Assembly: GCF_040712315.1 (NCBI RefSeq)
Contig: NC_134018.1
Coordinates: 12,978,835-13,042,834 of the forward strand
Origin: Castanea sativa
Lineage: Eukaryota > Streptophyta > Magnoliopsida > Fagales > Fagaceae
Direction of reading: 5' to 3'
DNA length: 64,000 nt
Shown here in pieces: positions 1-11,825 of this stretch; within the stretch, counting starts at the first letter, position 1; each line of letters opens with the position of its first letter. A program made the translations under genes and the position numbers. A model generated the notes under the pieces. The model had not been told where the DNA came from, ran no database searches, and saw only the letters and a list, made by a program, of their open reading frames with translations.

Positions 1-3000
1 TTCGTTAGTAATTTTTTTTTAATATAAGATAAAATTGTCCTAAATAAAATACAGTATACCAAATTGGTTGACCTGTTCCTCCAAAGCCAAAAGAATAAAC
101 CAGAAAAAGAAAAGGAAAAGTACAAAAATCGAGGGAGATATAACTGTGTGTGTTCTTGATTGTCAAGAAAAGTTTAGCTTGAACAGCAAGTCGTACAAAA
201 CTTCATAGGATTCTATACTTGTTGTGTCCCATTATTAGAAGTCACAGCCAAATCTTCCTGCTCATCCAGGAAACATTATTATTATAGTCCGTACAAACCA
301 AAATAACCACGAGTGTTTCCAAGACTTACGCCGTTGGATAAGCATCATCATCATCATTATATAGATTTCCATTACTCTAATTTCCACGCAAATCCCATGG
401 CTACAAGAAACTTGTACACCAGCTAGCTCAGACTTTATCCAATAGACCTTGTGTTGTGTGTGAGAAAATCTACGTCTGTGTTGTGTTGTCCGTTTGACAA
501 AAATGTACGACCAATATGAAGTATGAACACCTGTCCATCTAACTTGCCCTTCATTTACTACTACAAGAGGGTGTTACATACGTTTCCTCTGGTATAAAAG
601 CCTAACAAACAGTCTACTTTTTCTTTTATTCAACATGCTGCTATTAGTTAAAAGCAATGCTAATTTTTTTTTCTTTCATAATTTCAAAAGAATATTCATT
701 GTGATAATATGATTAGAATAACATATATTTCATATATATTCATTATAAAATTAATTTTATTATCCACTAATCATAATAGAGGATATCATTAATAATAATA
801 AAAAGTTGGGAAAATATTACTTTCTAAACTTTTAACATTTATTTGTACAATAATTAAGTTACGTGCTCAAAGTCTAGTAGTTTAACCAGCATGTCTAGAT
901 GTTTTCAACCAAGGCGTCTCGCGAGGATTTAAGTTATGCATATATGCATAATAATTAATATTTTGACAATATTAAATGTTTAAAATGTAAAATACCAAAT
1001 ACTTTAATGCTTATATTTTAAATAATAATGTTCCATTATACTTTGAATTTTTCTTTTTTAGGTATACTTTGAATATTGTCTTAAACAAAAACTTGTAACT
1101 TTTTTGACCTGTAAGATTATCTAATTAAATACGGTTTGCATCTTGGACAAGAAGCTAGAACATCCTAGTTTTATCATTTTTAATCACTTTTACAAAAAAA
1201 TGATGTCATCAAAATCTTAGTGCACACGACTGCATATAGTTTGTAAACAAAACAAAAAAAGAGGAAAAAAAAGTTTTGCTCAAATTGTGGTCAAAGATAT
1301 GGACGGTTACAAGTTGTCCACTCCTTTTCATTTAATTTAATTGTGCCTTTTCCTCCTCAATAAAGGGGAGTAGAAATTCAAAGTTTCAAACCCAAATGCC
1401 ACCTCTTTCTCAAAGAAAAAATCCAAATGTCACCGGCTCTTGCCATTTATTATACTATTTTTTTTAAGAAAAATTTATTGTACTAATTAAGTAAAGCTAA
1501 ACTTCCCCCCAAAAGAAAAAAATAAGTAAAGCTAAACTGAAGCAAGTATTTTTTTTGTTATTAACAAGTGTCCTGCATTTATTAATAGACTATTTTAAGA
1601 AAGTGTTGATAAGAATTTTATGTGAAATATAGAAAGTTATAAACAAAATCAATTTTTTTTTTCTAAAAATATTTTCTAAACCAGTACCCTTAGAGTGACT
1701 TTAAATAAGTCTTGATGCCTATCATGTACGTTGTTGTTGTTGTTTTTTTTTTTTTTTTTTCTCGAAACAAACACATACACAAGAATAAGGAAGAGAAAAT
1801 GTGGTCATAACATGTAGAAACACCATTAATAAACTATAATCTAAATTTATGGTAAGTTCGTAACTTTTACGAGTGAGTATAACAAGTTATACTAAATACA
1901 TTACACTCTATTTAAGTGTAAGAAAATTACCTATTTTTTGTTTTAAGAAACTAATACACACAAGGGGTTTGTTTGTTTTGTTTTATATTGCATAAAGATA
2001 AAACAAAATTTTTCCCCTATTTGGTGTAAGAAATAAATAAAAGACAAAATTTAGTTACAAACTTAGTTGTAGCTCAAGGTTACGACTCTCATTTAAAAAA
2101 TTAACATAATTACAAATTTTGAAAATCTATATGTTGGAATATTGCATGTTTTTTATGTTCTTGAAGCACACGTAAAATTTCGTGTCAATAAGATTTTATC
2201 GATTATTCGATCTATAATATTATTTTTATGTATAATTTTATACTAAAATACTTGAAATTTAAACATTTGATTAATGACATAGCTATTAATCTTAATTTTC
2301 TTGAAATTTTGCAAACATGGAGATAAAAAAAAAATGTAATCCAACGATAGATTGATCAAAATTCGCATCCAACAAAACGATATTAAGTGGAGTTGTAGTT
2401 TTAGGTTATAATCAAGTTTGTTGCTAAACTTTGTTCATAAAAATATACCTTAAAAATTATGATGTTGTTAAAAATGTTTTATTTTATTTTCTCATGAATA
2501 TGATACGATTGACATCCTAGTGATAATATATATTTTTGAGAATGATCGTAGTGATAATATTGATAATCTCATATATCACTTCACAAATTTTTTTTTTAAA
2601 AGGTACTTCATAACTTTAAGTACGGATAAAAAAAAAAGAAAACTGTATTCTTCTTTGTAATATTTAAATATTGACTTCTCTTATTGAGTGAAAAAAAAAA
2701 TCTTGGCTTATTTTTAGAGCATTATGAAATATGAATGCTAATAATAATCAGGACACAATATTTCATCCCCTCAAAAAAACATAATATTTCATAAGTATTT
2801 ATAATGTCATGTTATTTAAAATTAGATATTATTTATCAATGAGATTTTAAAATAACATATTCAACATTTTTATGAAAATTAAATCTTGAGAAAAAAGCAC
2901 TTTCCCCTTTTATTTGTGGGGTGGCTCATAATTTTTCCATAAACTATAAAATCGAATAATGTCCCCCTTAACTATTGAAAATAAAATAATATCTAACTGT

Positions 3001-3092
3001 TAGTTAACTTAATAGAATCTTTTAATAATTGGGATATTCCACATTGAAATTACTAAAATACTTGGATGGAGAAATTGCAAATGACTCAATTG
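1..3092. other. AT-rich intergenic stretch, no gene seen
   Basis: No reading frame of convincing length or composition occurs here. The stretch is AT-rich with many homopolymer runs, for example poly-T near 1740. The segment around 2880-3030 (a CCCCTTTTATTTGTGG-like motif and phrases meaning 'actataaaat') is similar, in inverted orientation, to 16740-16850, so it is probably part of an unclassified dispersed repeat. Confidence 0.6.
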
Positions 3093-3337
3093 TTAGAGCA
3101 ACCACATCAGCTCGTGTAAAAATTTCATCTATTTTACACAAAAAACCTCCTTTTAAAATTTTACACATTCATTTTTACAAATCACCCATATCAGTTCATC
3201 TATCCTACAATCTCTATTAATTAAATAATAGTTTCTCCACTTTTTTTAATTATATCCCACCGCGCTCGTTTCTTTATTTTTTGGTAATTTCTCTCTCTCT
3301 CCTTCTCTTCATTTCTTATCTTCATCATTTCTGATTC

Positions 3338-3340
<3 letters not shown>

Positions 3341-3371
<31 letters not shown>
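3341..3371. repeat. (CT)n microsatellite inside the MITE
   Basis: An uninterrupted run of about 15 TC units. The sister MITE carries the complementary (GA)n near 18086-18134, so the run is an old component of the family. Confidence 0.9.
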
Positions 3372-3373
<2 letters not shown>

Positions 3374-3664
3374 CCATCTCTCTACCTATTTTCCAGCTCC
3401 GATCTTCGATCTGTAGCACCGATCTCCGATCCACGCCGAGCCCAGCCGCGATCTCCGATCCACGCACCACCGATCTCAGCTCCGATCTCCGATCCCTAGC
3501 ACCACCGATCCCAGCTCCGATCCGCAGCTCCGCCGACCAAAGCATCGTGGGTGTGTTTGTGTATCTGTGTGTTTGTTGAGTTTGTATGATACTGAGTTTG
3601 TTGAGTTCGTTGAGAACAGAGAAGAGAGAGGAAAAATGGAGCCAACGGAAAGGAATAAAATATT

Positions 3665-3721
3665 CCATACACGAGCTACAGTACTCGTGTATATTTACAC
3701 GGTACTGTAGCTCGTGTATGG
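3665..3721. repeat. 57-bp hairpin in MITE copy 1
   Basis: The arms 3665-3684 and 3702-3721 are perfect 20-nt reverse complements (core ACGAGCTACAGTAC). The 17-nt loop contains a further CGTGTA/TACACG pairing. The sister MITE keeps the same arm core at 17657-17669 and 17690-17702. Transcripts through it would fold into a long stem. Confidence 0.9.
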
Positions 3722-4140
3722 ATTTTCACATTTTTAGCTATTTATACACCCACTGACGTGGGTGTTTTATTGCATAAAATGTGTAAAAATTGTAGTTTCT
3801 TTTATTTTACAAATTTTTGACTGAGCTGGTGTGGATGCTCTTAATAAGCGAAAAGTGCAATAGTTAAGAGGGAAATTGGAAATGATCCCCTACCCCACCC
3901 AAGGTCCCAAAATTTTTTATTTTTTATTTTTTAAATTAGATTTCAAATTTTCATTAGTATTACATAATAAAAAAAATTCACAACTCCAAACTCAAAAGTT
4001 ATTTATTTATTAAAAATAACTTTTATCTTTCCTAATGTAGTAAAGAAATTTTTTTTAAGATGATACATTATAGCAATATCTCCTAATCAATTTAATGAAT
4101 TATATATGATGTTTTAATTTTAATTTTTTTTTACAATGCT

Positions 4141-4559
4141 TAGGGGTGTTTGTGAAGTTTTAGACCATTCGTTGGTCAAAACCATCACTGCACTGCACCT
4201 CAATTATGTAGTCACATGAATGGTTTAGTTGGTTTTGTACTAGTATATTTTTCAAAATGTCATGGCCAATTACTAGTTTATTGTTAATAACAATGCCCAT
4301 AAATTTTTTTGAAAAAAGTGTAACAAAAAAACGTAACATAAAATATACAAAAAAAAAAAATCCGTGACAGTAAACTATACACCATTAGACTTGAGAGTTA
4401 AGAGTCTAAGGGTATCAAGAGAGAAGGGTGAGAGTGTGAGATGTAGAAGTAAATGAGGATTTGAACATTTGATTTTTGTATTTAACTAAAACGAAGTTAT
4501 TTTTTAATATGAAAATGGAGCACACTAATGTTAGTCTAGCCATTTATTTCATATAATAT
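4141..4559. mobile_element. Left part of an old hAT-like MITE split by the Tat element
   Basis: Starting at TAGGGGTGTTTGTGAAG, this stretch resembles the start of the hAT MITE at 37768 (AGGGGTGTTCGCGG, then 'accataactgcaccgcacc'-like text). The stretch just beyond the Tat element (16113-16250) resembles the far half of that MITE (GCACTGCACCATG words, then TTGCGGG). The Tat retrotransposon therefore appears to have landed inside an older member of the family. The similarity is diffuse. Confidence 0.5.
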
Positions 4560-4564
4560 GAAAT

Positions 4565-5312
4565 TGTAAGTGCACAATTGCACCTGGACCCAAGAATAGT
4601 TATGGGCTCAGACCCAATGAGCCTTAAACAATAAGAATTTGTAGAGTGTGGGCTTGAAACCCAGGTTAGAAGTGTATGAGGATGAAATGACAAACTAAAG
4701 ATTCCAAGTACTTAGAGACAAAAAGGAGTAATGTAAATAGACCTCCTCGGACGTAAGCCGAAAGCTGTTCTTATATTATATCTCTCTCTTTTTCCTTCTT
4801 CTTTTTAGGTTACAAAAAGTTCCGTCTCGTTTCTGTTCCCTCTCCTTAAATACTCCTCTTTTTAATACTTTATCCACGTGTTGCCCCCCGATTCCTCCCT
4901 TAGCCTAGATATTTCTTTTCTTAGTGCCTTTGAACGGTAACTAGAAGTTTCCTTCCCTTTGTTTAAGTGTCACTTCCTCATTAATGCGGCCGGGGTGGTA
5001 GGTGCGGGGGTCTTTAATGTGGAGGTAGCGACCTTTACCTTTGATATTCTTCCAACATCGGCGCTTCTAGGACATTCGGGTTCTCTCCCTTTAACCGTTG
5101 GTCTTGACCGTATCATTCCCTAATCTTTACCATGAAGTCTCGAGTTCTTTGATGTCGATCCGAGGGAAAACCATCCTCGAGCTGGATCCTAGGATCCTCG
5201 GCGTATAGGCCGACCCATAGCACCAACAATCTCTAACCCCCGGGGTCGGTCGGCCTTCTTTAACAAGGCCCAAAGGCCCACATTCCCACCGAGGATCCTT
5301 TTGCCCCACACA
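4565..5312 (-). repeat. Tat element LTR (3' LTR in element orientation)
   Basis: 748 bp, from TGTAAGTGCACAATTGCACC to CCCCACACA. It aligns along its length with 15359-16107. The differences are mostly 1-4 base insertions or deletions, many next to CG or CCTCGG words. Confidence 0.93.
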
Positions 5313-5327
5313 ATAGCCCCTCAAAAC
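5313..5327 (-). promoter_or_regulatory. Polypurine tract of the Tat element
   Basis: Read on the minus strand, the bases just before the LTR are GTTTTGAGGGGCTAT. This is a purine-rich block at the expected position for priming plus-strand DNA synthesis, immediately before the LTR start TGTGTGGGG. Confidence 0.6.
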
Positions 5328-5820
5328 TCTAATTTTCGACATCGAGGAGAAAAATAGGGTTTTTGATCCGACGAGAACCGCCTACACACTTTATAAGTGA
5401 CGACACGTGTGGAAATCGTTTCGCGTCCCGGAAGATGACACTTGGCGGTTTCATTTTCGAAAACGCGCGCATTTATTCTTGTAAGTTACTCTTTGTCTCC
5501 CACGCTCAACGGTGAGATGGGCATCCAACGGTTCTCCTCGCTCCACGAAATTTTAGGCGGGACGGACATAATTTTCGAGGCCGCCTTTTCGCACGTCGTG
5601 ACGCTTCGGGAACACAACGCCTTCATTTAAGTCATCGGGGATCAATCCCATCAAAACAACAACAATCATTCTTCACCGGCGGAAAAACGTGGAAACCCGT
5701 ACCTTCAACCTTGTAAGTTCTTGCTCTCTCTAGTCTTGACCTTTTCTCCTCGGATACGGTCCTCGGCTACCAATACAATCACTCTCCCTTTTAAAGTTTA
5801 GTCTATCGTCTCTCTGTAAT

Positions 5821-8202
5821 GGGAAGATTCAAGTGTCTAGTTGATACCGCCGTGGGATGGAAGGCTTTAGAGCCAAATACCATATTCCCGGCGACGTAGG
5901 GGTTAGAATCTTGCGGCAACGGCCAAGTGGGCAGTTCTAGGAAAGAGGAGAGGTTATCATTCCTATGATAGCCTTCATAGAGGGTGGGATGACCCTACCA
6001 ATGAAACCGTAATGAGGGAGTATCTTCGCGACCAAGGTTGTGCCCCGACAATGCCTTCCAAATGTTTTTAGAGTTTTAGGTAGTGTAGATGCTCTAAACG
6101 AGCGATGAGTTTAAACCTCACATGGCACGATGTCGTGTTCCTATATGAGTCCCACAAACTCTCTAAGGTAGGCTATTATATGAAATCTCGGTCTAGCAGT
6201 TAGGCTAATCTCTGTCTTGCCCCGAATCAAACAAAGGCATGAAGGACGACTACACGATCGTGTACGGGAGCGGCACGACGGCCTCCTTTGCCCGGTTCGG
6301 TGGGGGGATCCGAGTGCGACACCATAGGATTAATCTCCCCACAACACAACTTCTCCTAACACACACACGAAATGCGTATTTGTATTTACTTAAATTCGTT
6401 AAATATTTGTGTGAATGCGACGAGTTTGTTTGTTTTGATGTCTTTTTTGCGAGATAAGCAACACGTGCGTCCTCGTCTAAGTCTTGTAACGTTGCCGATC
6501 TAAACCGAGTACTTCGCTCGAGGTATTCGTTAGTGCGGACCTACAACTCCGGGCTGCTCATCTCATTCTAGGATACACCCCTTTCCAAAGACTTTCGGGA
6601 GATAGAGGACGCCATTATTGCGGCGGCCAGAAGACGGAAGAAGGATAAACGTAGCTCGGCCCCATTTTTTGGACGACCGTGACCTCCCAGGACGCTCACG
6701 ACACTATTTTGTACAACCGGCCGATAGCGGCGGTCCCCTCGCCATACACTCACAAACAAGCTTGTCGTTCCGGAGAAGAGGAGGTGTCTTCTTCACACAC
6801 TCTTGACGACGAGATAGACCAATTCCATCTTGAAGACAGAGAGACCTCGCGGAAACCGGTTCGTGGTACTTTCCGACGAGGAGGAAGAAGCACACGCGAG
6901 GCCTGCGGAATCGCGAGGGTTTGTAGTTGCCCTTCCAAGAGGGACGAATCCGTAGAAGGCATGGGACGAATGGAGGGTCTTCTCACTAATAGGGCTGCCA
7001 AAGTTGCGAGAGAAGAAGAAAACGGGGACGTCCCAAGTTCCCCCGGCCTTACCTCCTCCTCCTCCTCTGGGCGAGCCAAAACTACCGGCCGAGGATCCCA
7101 AGAAGAAGAGGAAGGGAGATAATGAGGGGACGATTACTAAAGACCCCAAGAAACCACGCCAGCAACTCCGCGGCCCCGACGAGCGGAAAGGCTGGACAAA
7201 GGCAAGGGTAGAGCCCGTTCGGTCGAACTTGGGGAAATCGGGGATGAGGCCGTAGTGCACCGAGCACGAACGGCCACTTGGTCCCCCGATCTAAGGAGCT
7301 GGACGGCGCTCTATCTCTGTCCGGTCCGGTATAAGGGCGATTCAACAAGGCCACGCCCACCACCGGCCGAGGTCCTAGAACGCCTGTGCCCAAGGACATG
7401 GAGACCTTGGAAAAGATGGGCCAACCACAACTATTCCTCTCTCTAAAAAGAGACTTAGCAACGTAAGTGTTTCTCCTTTTAACAATATTTATAAGTAAAT
7501 TAGTTTTTGTTATTCCTAACTCCATCATGCTTTTTTACGGGCTATTCGGGGAGGTCTTTGTATTTGAAAAGTTTATTGAAGACGCTCGGAAAGTAGCCGA
7601 GTTTGAGCTCGAAATTAGGGTGGAGGCAGAAGTCCTTGGGTACGGCCCTTGCGAGAACGAAAAGGCGGCCTCGGAGGTAGCGGAAGTGAGGAGAGAGAAG
7701 AATGGGGTCGAGTCAAACTTGAAGACAATGAAGACCCGGATAGAAGGACGGCGCAAGCTCCTTCATGCAAGAGATGAAGAGCTCTCCCAAGCTCGAAAGG
7801 AGTGCTCGGATACGAAGAAGCGGTTGGCGATGAAAGAAGAAGCCGAGTTCCTTCCAACTCTCTCTTCGAGCTGCCGAAGCGAGCAAGTTTTGATGAAGGG
7901 GTAGCCACTACCGAGGAGCGGTGACGGAGGAGTTCGCGGCTTTATGCCGCGAATGCTGTCAAAAAGTATGGGGGGAAGCTTTAAACGTAGCGGGAGTTCC
8001 CCGGTCTTCGGATTTGAGGAAGTCGAGAACGTTTGGCTTCCCCAGAAATACGGGGGAGATTGAAGAGGCTCCTCTTTGCTCTCCTACCCACGAGACAACT
8101 CTTCTGTCCTACCTCCGATGGTCCCAGCCAAATTCTGATCCTACGGAACCTTCGGTTCCAATAAAGAAAAGGAAGGAGGGGTGGATGCGAGAGAGGACTT
8201 GA
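5821..8202 (+). pseudogene. Antisense ORF of the Tat element (Transposase_28-like plus coiled coil), degenerate
   Basis: This reads on the strand opposite to gag-pol, between integrase and the 3' LTR. Scattered over all three plus-strand frames are pieces typical of the extra ORF of Tat elements. Near 5860-5930 is FRAKYHIPGDVGVRIL; near 5960-6010 is IPMIAFIEGGMTLPM; near 6075-6300 are RVLGSVDALNERMSLNLTW and EWHDGLLCP. A charged, lysine/glutamate-rich coiled coil follows at 7550-7890 (EKFIEDARKVAEFELEIR and onward), and a C-terminal part ends near 8202. Such ORFs are annotated in the family as 'putative gypsy type transposon' (Transposase_28), with no established function. Multiple frameshifts and stops break it here. 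Confidence 0.72.
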
Positions 8203-8860
8203 ACCGGATAGTGGAACCCAACGTCCTTCCACCAAAGACGGCGGATAAAGGAAGCGGGTTATGACTCCTTTTTTTTGAGTGGAGTTGAGAAAGGCAGAGG
8301 GCACTAGTACTTCTCGGCAAGATCCTCCTCCAACGGCTTAGGACTTAGCTTAGGGCTTCTTTTTTTCCATTTTTTTTTGTTTTTGAATTATATATTGTAA
8401 TGTATATTCACCTTGATTAATGAAGAACAATTTCGTTTGCTTTTCACTTGGATTGTGTCTCGCTTTTTCTTTATTCTTTATGTACTTATTACAAAAGTTT
8501 TCCCATTAAGTCATATCGAAGTTTCTCAGAGCATAAAAATCTAACTCCAAGGATTGCATAGTCATAACTTTCACATAATCATGCGTATATTATTAAAGAT
8601 TTAATACAAGGTGACATGGTTAATTCCTTTGAATAATACCTCGATTAAAAAAGGAAAGAGGACTTCATATAACAATTAAGCCCTTATAATGCATAACACC
8701 GTTTTTAGTAGGTTGTAAGATCCGAGTTAATAAACAACGTAAGGTATTAACATCCAGGCATAATCAGAAGTTAAGTTTAATCAAAGTCATAGTCCGAAGA
8801 TAAATCTTAAGCAATCTTTCGTTTAATTCTTCAAAATTGTAACCGTAAATGGTAAGACAT
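8203..8860. other. Tat element non-coding segment between antisense ORF and tandem repeats
   Basis: No reading frame is seen. The segment around 8740-8860 carries diverged words of the following tandem repeat (for example 'gtccgaagataaatctta' and 'ttcaaaattgtaacc'), so it may be an eroded extra repeat unit. Confidence 0.5.
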
Positions 8861-8861
8861 C

Positions 8862-10010
8862 AATTTCCTCAAGGTTTGTGGTCCGAGGACTACACTTAAC
8901 CAAGTTTCGTTTGATTCTCAAAAATTGTAACTTCAAATGTTAATTTTCCCAAAGTAGGAGGTCCGAAGACCCGCATAACTAAGGTTCCGTTTAACAAATG
9001 ACAAGACATCAATTTCCACAAGGTTTGTGGTCCGAGGACTACACTTAACCAAGTTTCGTTTGATTCTCAAAAATTGTAACTTCAAATGTTAATTTTCCCA
9101 AAGTAGGAGGTCCGAAGACCCGGCATAACTAAGGTTCGTTTAACAAATGACAAGACATCAATTTCCACAAGGTTTGTGGTCCGAGGACTACACTTAACCA
9201 AGTTTCGTTTGATTCTCAAAAATTATAACTTCAAATGTTAATTTTCCCAAAGTAGGAGGTCCGAAGACCCGCATAACTAAGGTTCTGTTTAACAAATGAC
9301 AAGACATCCATTTCCACAAGGGTTGTGGTCCGAGGCCTACACTTAACCAAGTTTCGTTTCGATTCTCAAAAATTGTAACTTCAAATGTTAATTTTCCCAA
9401 AGTAGTGAGGTCCGAAGACCCGGCATAACTAAGGTTCGTTTAACAAATGACAAGACATCAATTTCCACAAGGTTTGTGGTCCGAGGACTACACTTAACCA
9501 AGTTTCTCGTTTGATTCTCAAAAATTGTAACTTCAAATGTTAATTTTCCCAAAGTAGGAGGTCCGAAGACCCGCATAACTAAGGTTCCGTTTTAACAAAT
9601 GACAAGACATCAATTTCCACAAGGTTTTGTGGTCCGAGGACTACACTTAACCAAGTTTCGTTTGATTCTCAAAAATTGTAACTTCAAATGTTAATTTTCC
9701 CAAAGTAGGAGGTCCGAAGACCCAGCATAACTAAGGTTCTCCGTTTAACAAATGACAAGACATCAATTTCCACAAGGTTTGTGGTCCGAGGACTACACTT
9801 AACCAAGTTTCGTTCGATTCTCAAAAATTGTAACTTCAAATGTTAATTTTCCCAAAGTAGGAGGTCCGAAGACCCGGCATAACTAAGGTTCTGCTTTAAC
9901 AAATGACAAGACATCAATTTCCACAAGGTTTCGTGGTCCGAGGACTACACTTAACCAAGTTTCGTTTGATTCTCAATAATTGTAACTCCAAATATAAGAG
10001 CTAGCCATAA
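8862..10010. repeat. Eight ~150-bp tandem repeats inside the Tat element
   Basis: The word TCCGAGGAC (or one-base variants) recurs at 8882, 9031, 9180, 9329, 9480, 9633, 9785 and 9937, giving periods of 149, 149, 149, 151, 153, 152 and 152 bp. Each unit also contains GGTCCGAAGACCC about 80 bp later. The copies are nearly identical apart from 1-3 base insertions, many at C/CG positions (for example after 'aaggttc'). Tandem arrays in this part of Tat elements are known and can seed satellite DNA. Confidence 0.95.
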
Positions 10011-10125
10011 CTTTAAAATATTAATTGACAAAAGCTTATTTGATTAATAATAATACCTTCTAAGGTTATTTACATTCCATGGACGTGGTACAACTCGTTC
10101 ATCTAGGTCACTAGCCTATACGACC

Positions 10126-11334
10126 CTATGCCTCGCTATTGAAACAATGCGATAGGGCCTTCCTGCCAGGTCCTAGTTTACCCCATGCCGGGTTCTTAGA
10201 AGTGCCTACAACTTTCCTTAATACAAGATCACTGTGTGCAAGTGGCCTTAGCTTCACGTGGGCATCATATCCTCGTTTTAGCTTTTGCCGATAATAAGCC
10301 AATTGGACCATAGCCGCCTCACGCCGTTCCTCAAGTAAATCAAGATCTTTCTCCAAAAGTCCCCGGTTATTCTCGGCTAAAAAGAACTTGTCTTTAGAGT
10401 AGGAAAACCAGATTCTAGTGGTATCACCGCCTCGGCTCCATAAGTCATAGAAAATGGTGTCTCTCCAAAGGTGACCCGCGTGGCGTGGTCCGATATGTCC
10501 ACGAATAACATGAGGGAGCTCTTCTACCCATCTCGCCTTTCGCATCATCCAACCTCTTCTGAGCCCATTGACTATGACTTTGTTAACGGCCTCGGCCCTG
10601 CCCATTCCCTCGAGGATAAGCCGGGGTAGAATATCTATTTATGATACCCATGTCACCACAATATTGCCTAAAGGCGTGTCGTCAAATTGAACGCCGTTGT
10701 TCGAGACAAGAGTGTGCGGTATACCAAATCTAGTAACAATGTTTTTCCATATAAATTTCTTGGAATCAACATCTCGGATATTGGCTAATGGCTCGGCTTC
10801 AACCCACTTAGTGAAATAGTCCGTTCCCACGAGCAACCATCTTTTGTTGCCAGCTCTCGGAAATGGCCCGACAATGTCCAGGCCCCATTGTGCGAAAGGC
10901 CAAGGGCTAGACGGAGGGTTAAGAACCCTCCAGTTGGTGGATATTAGGAGCGAACCTCCGACATTGATCACACTTTCCGGGCATAGTCCCGAGCCTCCCT
11001 CCGCATATTGGGCCACCAATAACCCCGAGTAAGGGCTCTATGAGCTAAGGACCTTCCCCCAAAGTGTGACTCCCACAAATTCCTTCATGCAATTCCTCCA
11101 AGTAATGATTCTGTTGATTCGTGTGTACACACAACAAATACGGTCCTGAAAAGGATCGTTTGTATAGCTTCCGGTCCTCGGACAACCGAAACGCGGCGCC
11201 TTTCGACGTACCTTTTCTCGCTTCAACTTTGTCTTCGGGAAGGATGTCATTTTTGAGAAAAGATATGATCGAATCCATCCAACTAGGACCGGCCTTATTA
11301 GATGGACGCGAGGTGCGTTAGCGCCTATAAGCAA
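10126..11334 (-). pseudogene. Tat integrase (frameshifted)
   Basis: The minus strand shows the N-terminal zinc-finger region near 11040-11130 (LEELHEGICGSH), the core at 10639-11019 (WGLDIVGPFPRAG, then FTKWVEAEPL, FGIPHTLVSNNGVQFD) and the C-terminal part at 10126-10605 (GRAEAVNKVI, then VQLAYYRQKLKRGYDAHVK). The first catalytic Asp (GLDIVGPF) and the Glu of AEAVNKVI are present. The second Asp, normally in an SDNG motif, is Asn here (SNNG). The parts lie in different frames, so no complete integrase can be made. Confidence 0.85.
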
Positions 11335-11338
11335 GGTT

Positions 11339-11640
11339 CTACCAAATCCTCAACGAGAATAACCCTTGGTAGACCTCGAGCCGAGGATGCTGCCAACGTA
11401 GCCAAAGACCCGTACGAGTATTTCCACTCCTAGAGACATGAACTAAGGCAAAGGAGTCGACCCGCCCGTCGACGCTCGACTGGGCCAAATATTCCCGCAT
11501 TCTGGAATCTCTAGCCTCCATGGTCCCCATGACTTGGCCGACCACTAATTGAGAGTCCGAGAACACATGGATTTCCTTGCCACCCATCTTATGTACCATT
11601 CGCATGCCTACCAAGATCGCTTCATACTCGGCCTCATTAT
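11339..11640 (-). pseudogene. Second (archaeal-type) RNase H of the Tat element
   Basis: The minus-strand ORF reads GKEIHVFSDSQLVVGQVMGT followed by RDSRMREYL. This matches the SDSQLVV..Q..G motif of the additional RNase H that Tat-lineage Gypsy elements carry between the original RNase H and integrase. The upstream NNEAEYEA-like start is visible near 11620-11640 on the same strand. The frame is lost at both ends. Confidence 0.75.
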
Positions 11641-11825
11641 TAGTAGCCGAGAAAAGCCAATCTCAAAGATTTTTCAAAGACAATTCCTTCAGGGGACATT
11701 AGAACAAGTCCAACGCTGACCCTTTATGATTAGCAGCCCCATCCACATAAACTTTCCAAGCCGAGGGCGATACTGATCACACCAACTCGATTTTTCACCC
11801 ATGTGCGCTACCTTTGAAGTTTCTT

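Larger units (their letters stand above)
3093..3843. mobile_element. PIF/Harbinger-like MITE, copy 1, TSD TTA
   Basis: The element spans 3096-3840 and is flanked by TTA at 3093-3095 and 3841-3843. The left end GAGCAACCACATCAGCTC is inverted at the right end (GAGCTGGTGTGGATGCTC). Inside are a (CT)n run, a stretch rich in CGATC/GATCC words and a strong hairpin. There is no transposase. A second member lies at 17532-18325 in the opposite orientation with the same internal parts. A 3-bp TTA duplication with short inverted ends is typical of Tourist-like (PIF/Harbinger) MITEs; that family assignment is inference. Confidence 0.8.

Noticed and set aside
3336..3668. Minus-strand reading frame of 110 residues rich in Arg/Glu
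   Set aside because: It is produced by the (CT)n run and GATCC words of the MITE; no domain, and it ends at the microsatellite.
6568..8304. Several minus-strand frames opposite the Tat antisense ORF
   Set aside because: They are low-complexity shadows of the plus-strand coiled-coil coding text.
8862..10010. Possible CRISPR-like or satellite array
   Set aside because: Units are ~150 bp head-to-tail without distinct spacers, and they lie inside a retrotransposon, so this is an internal tandem repeat.
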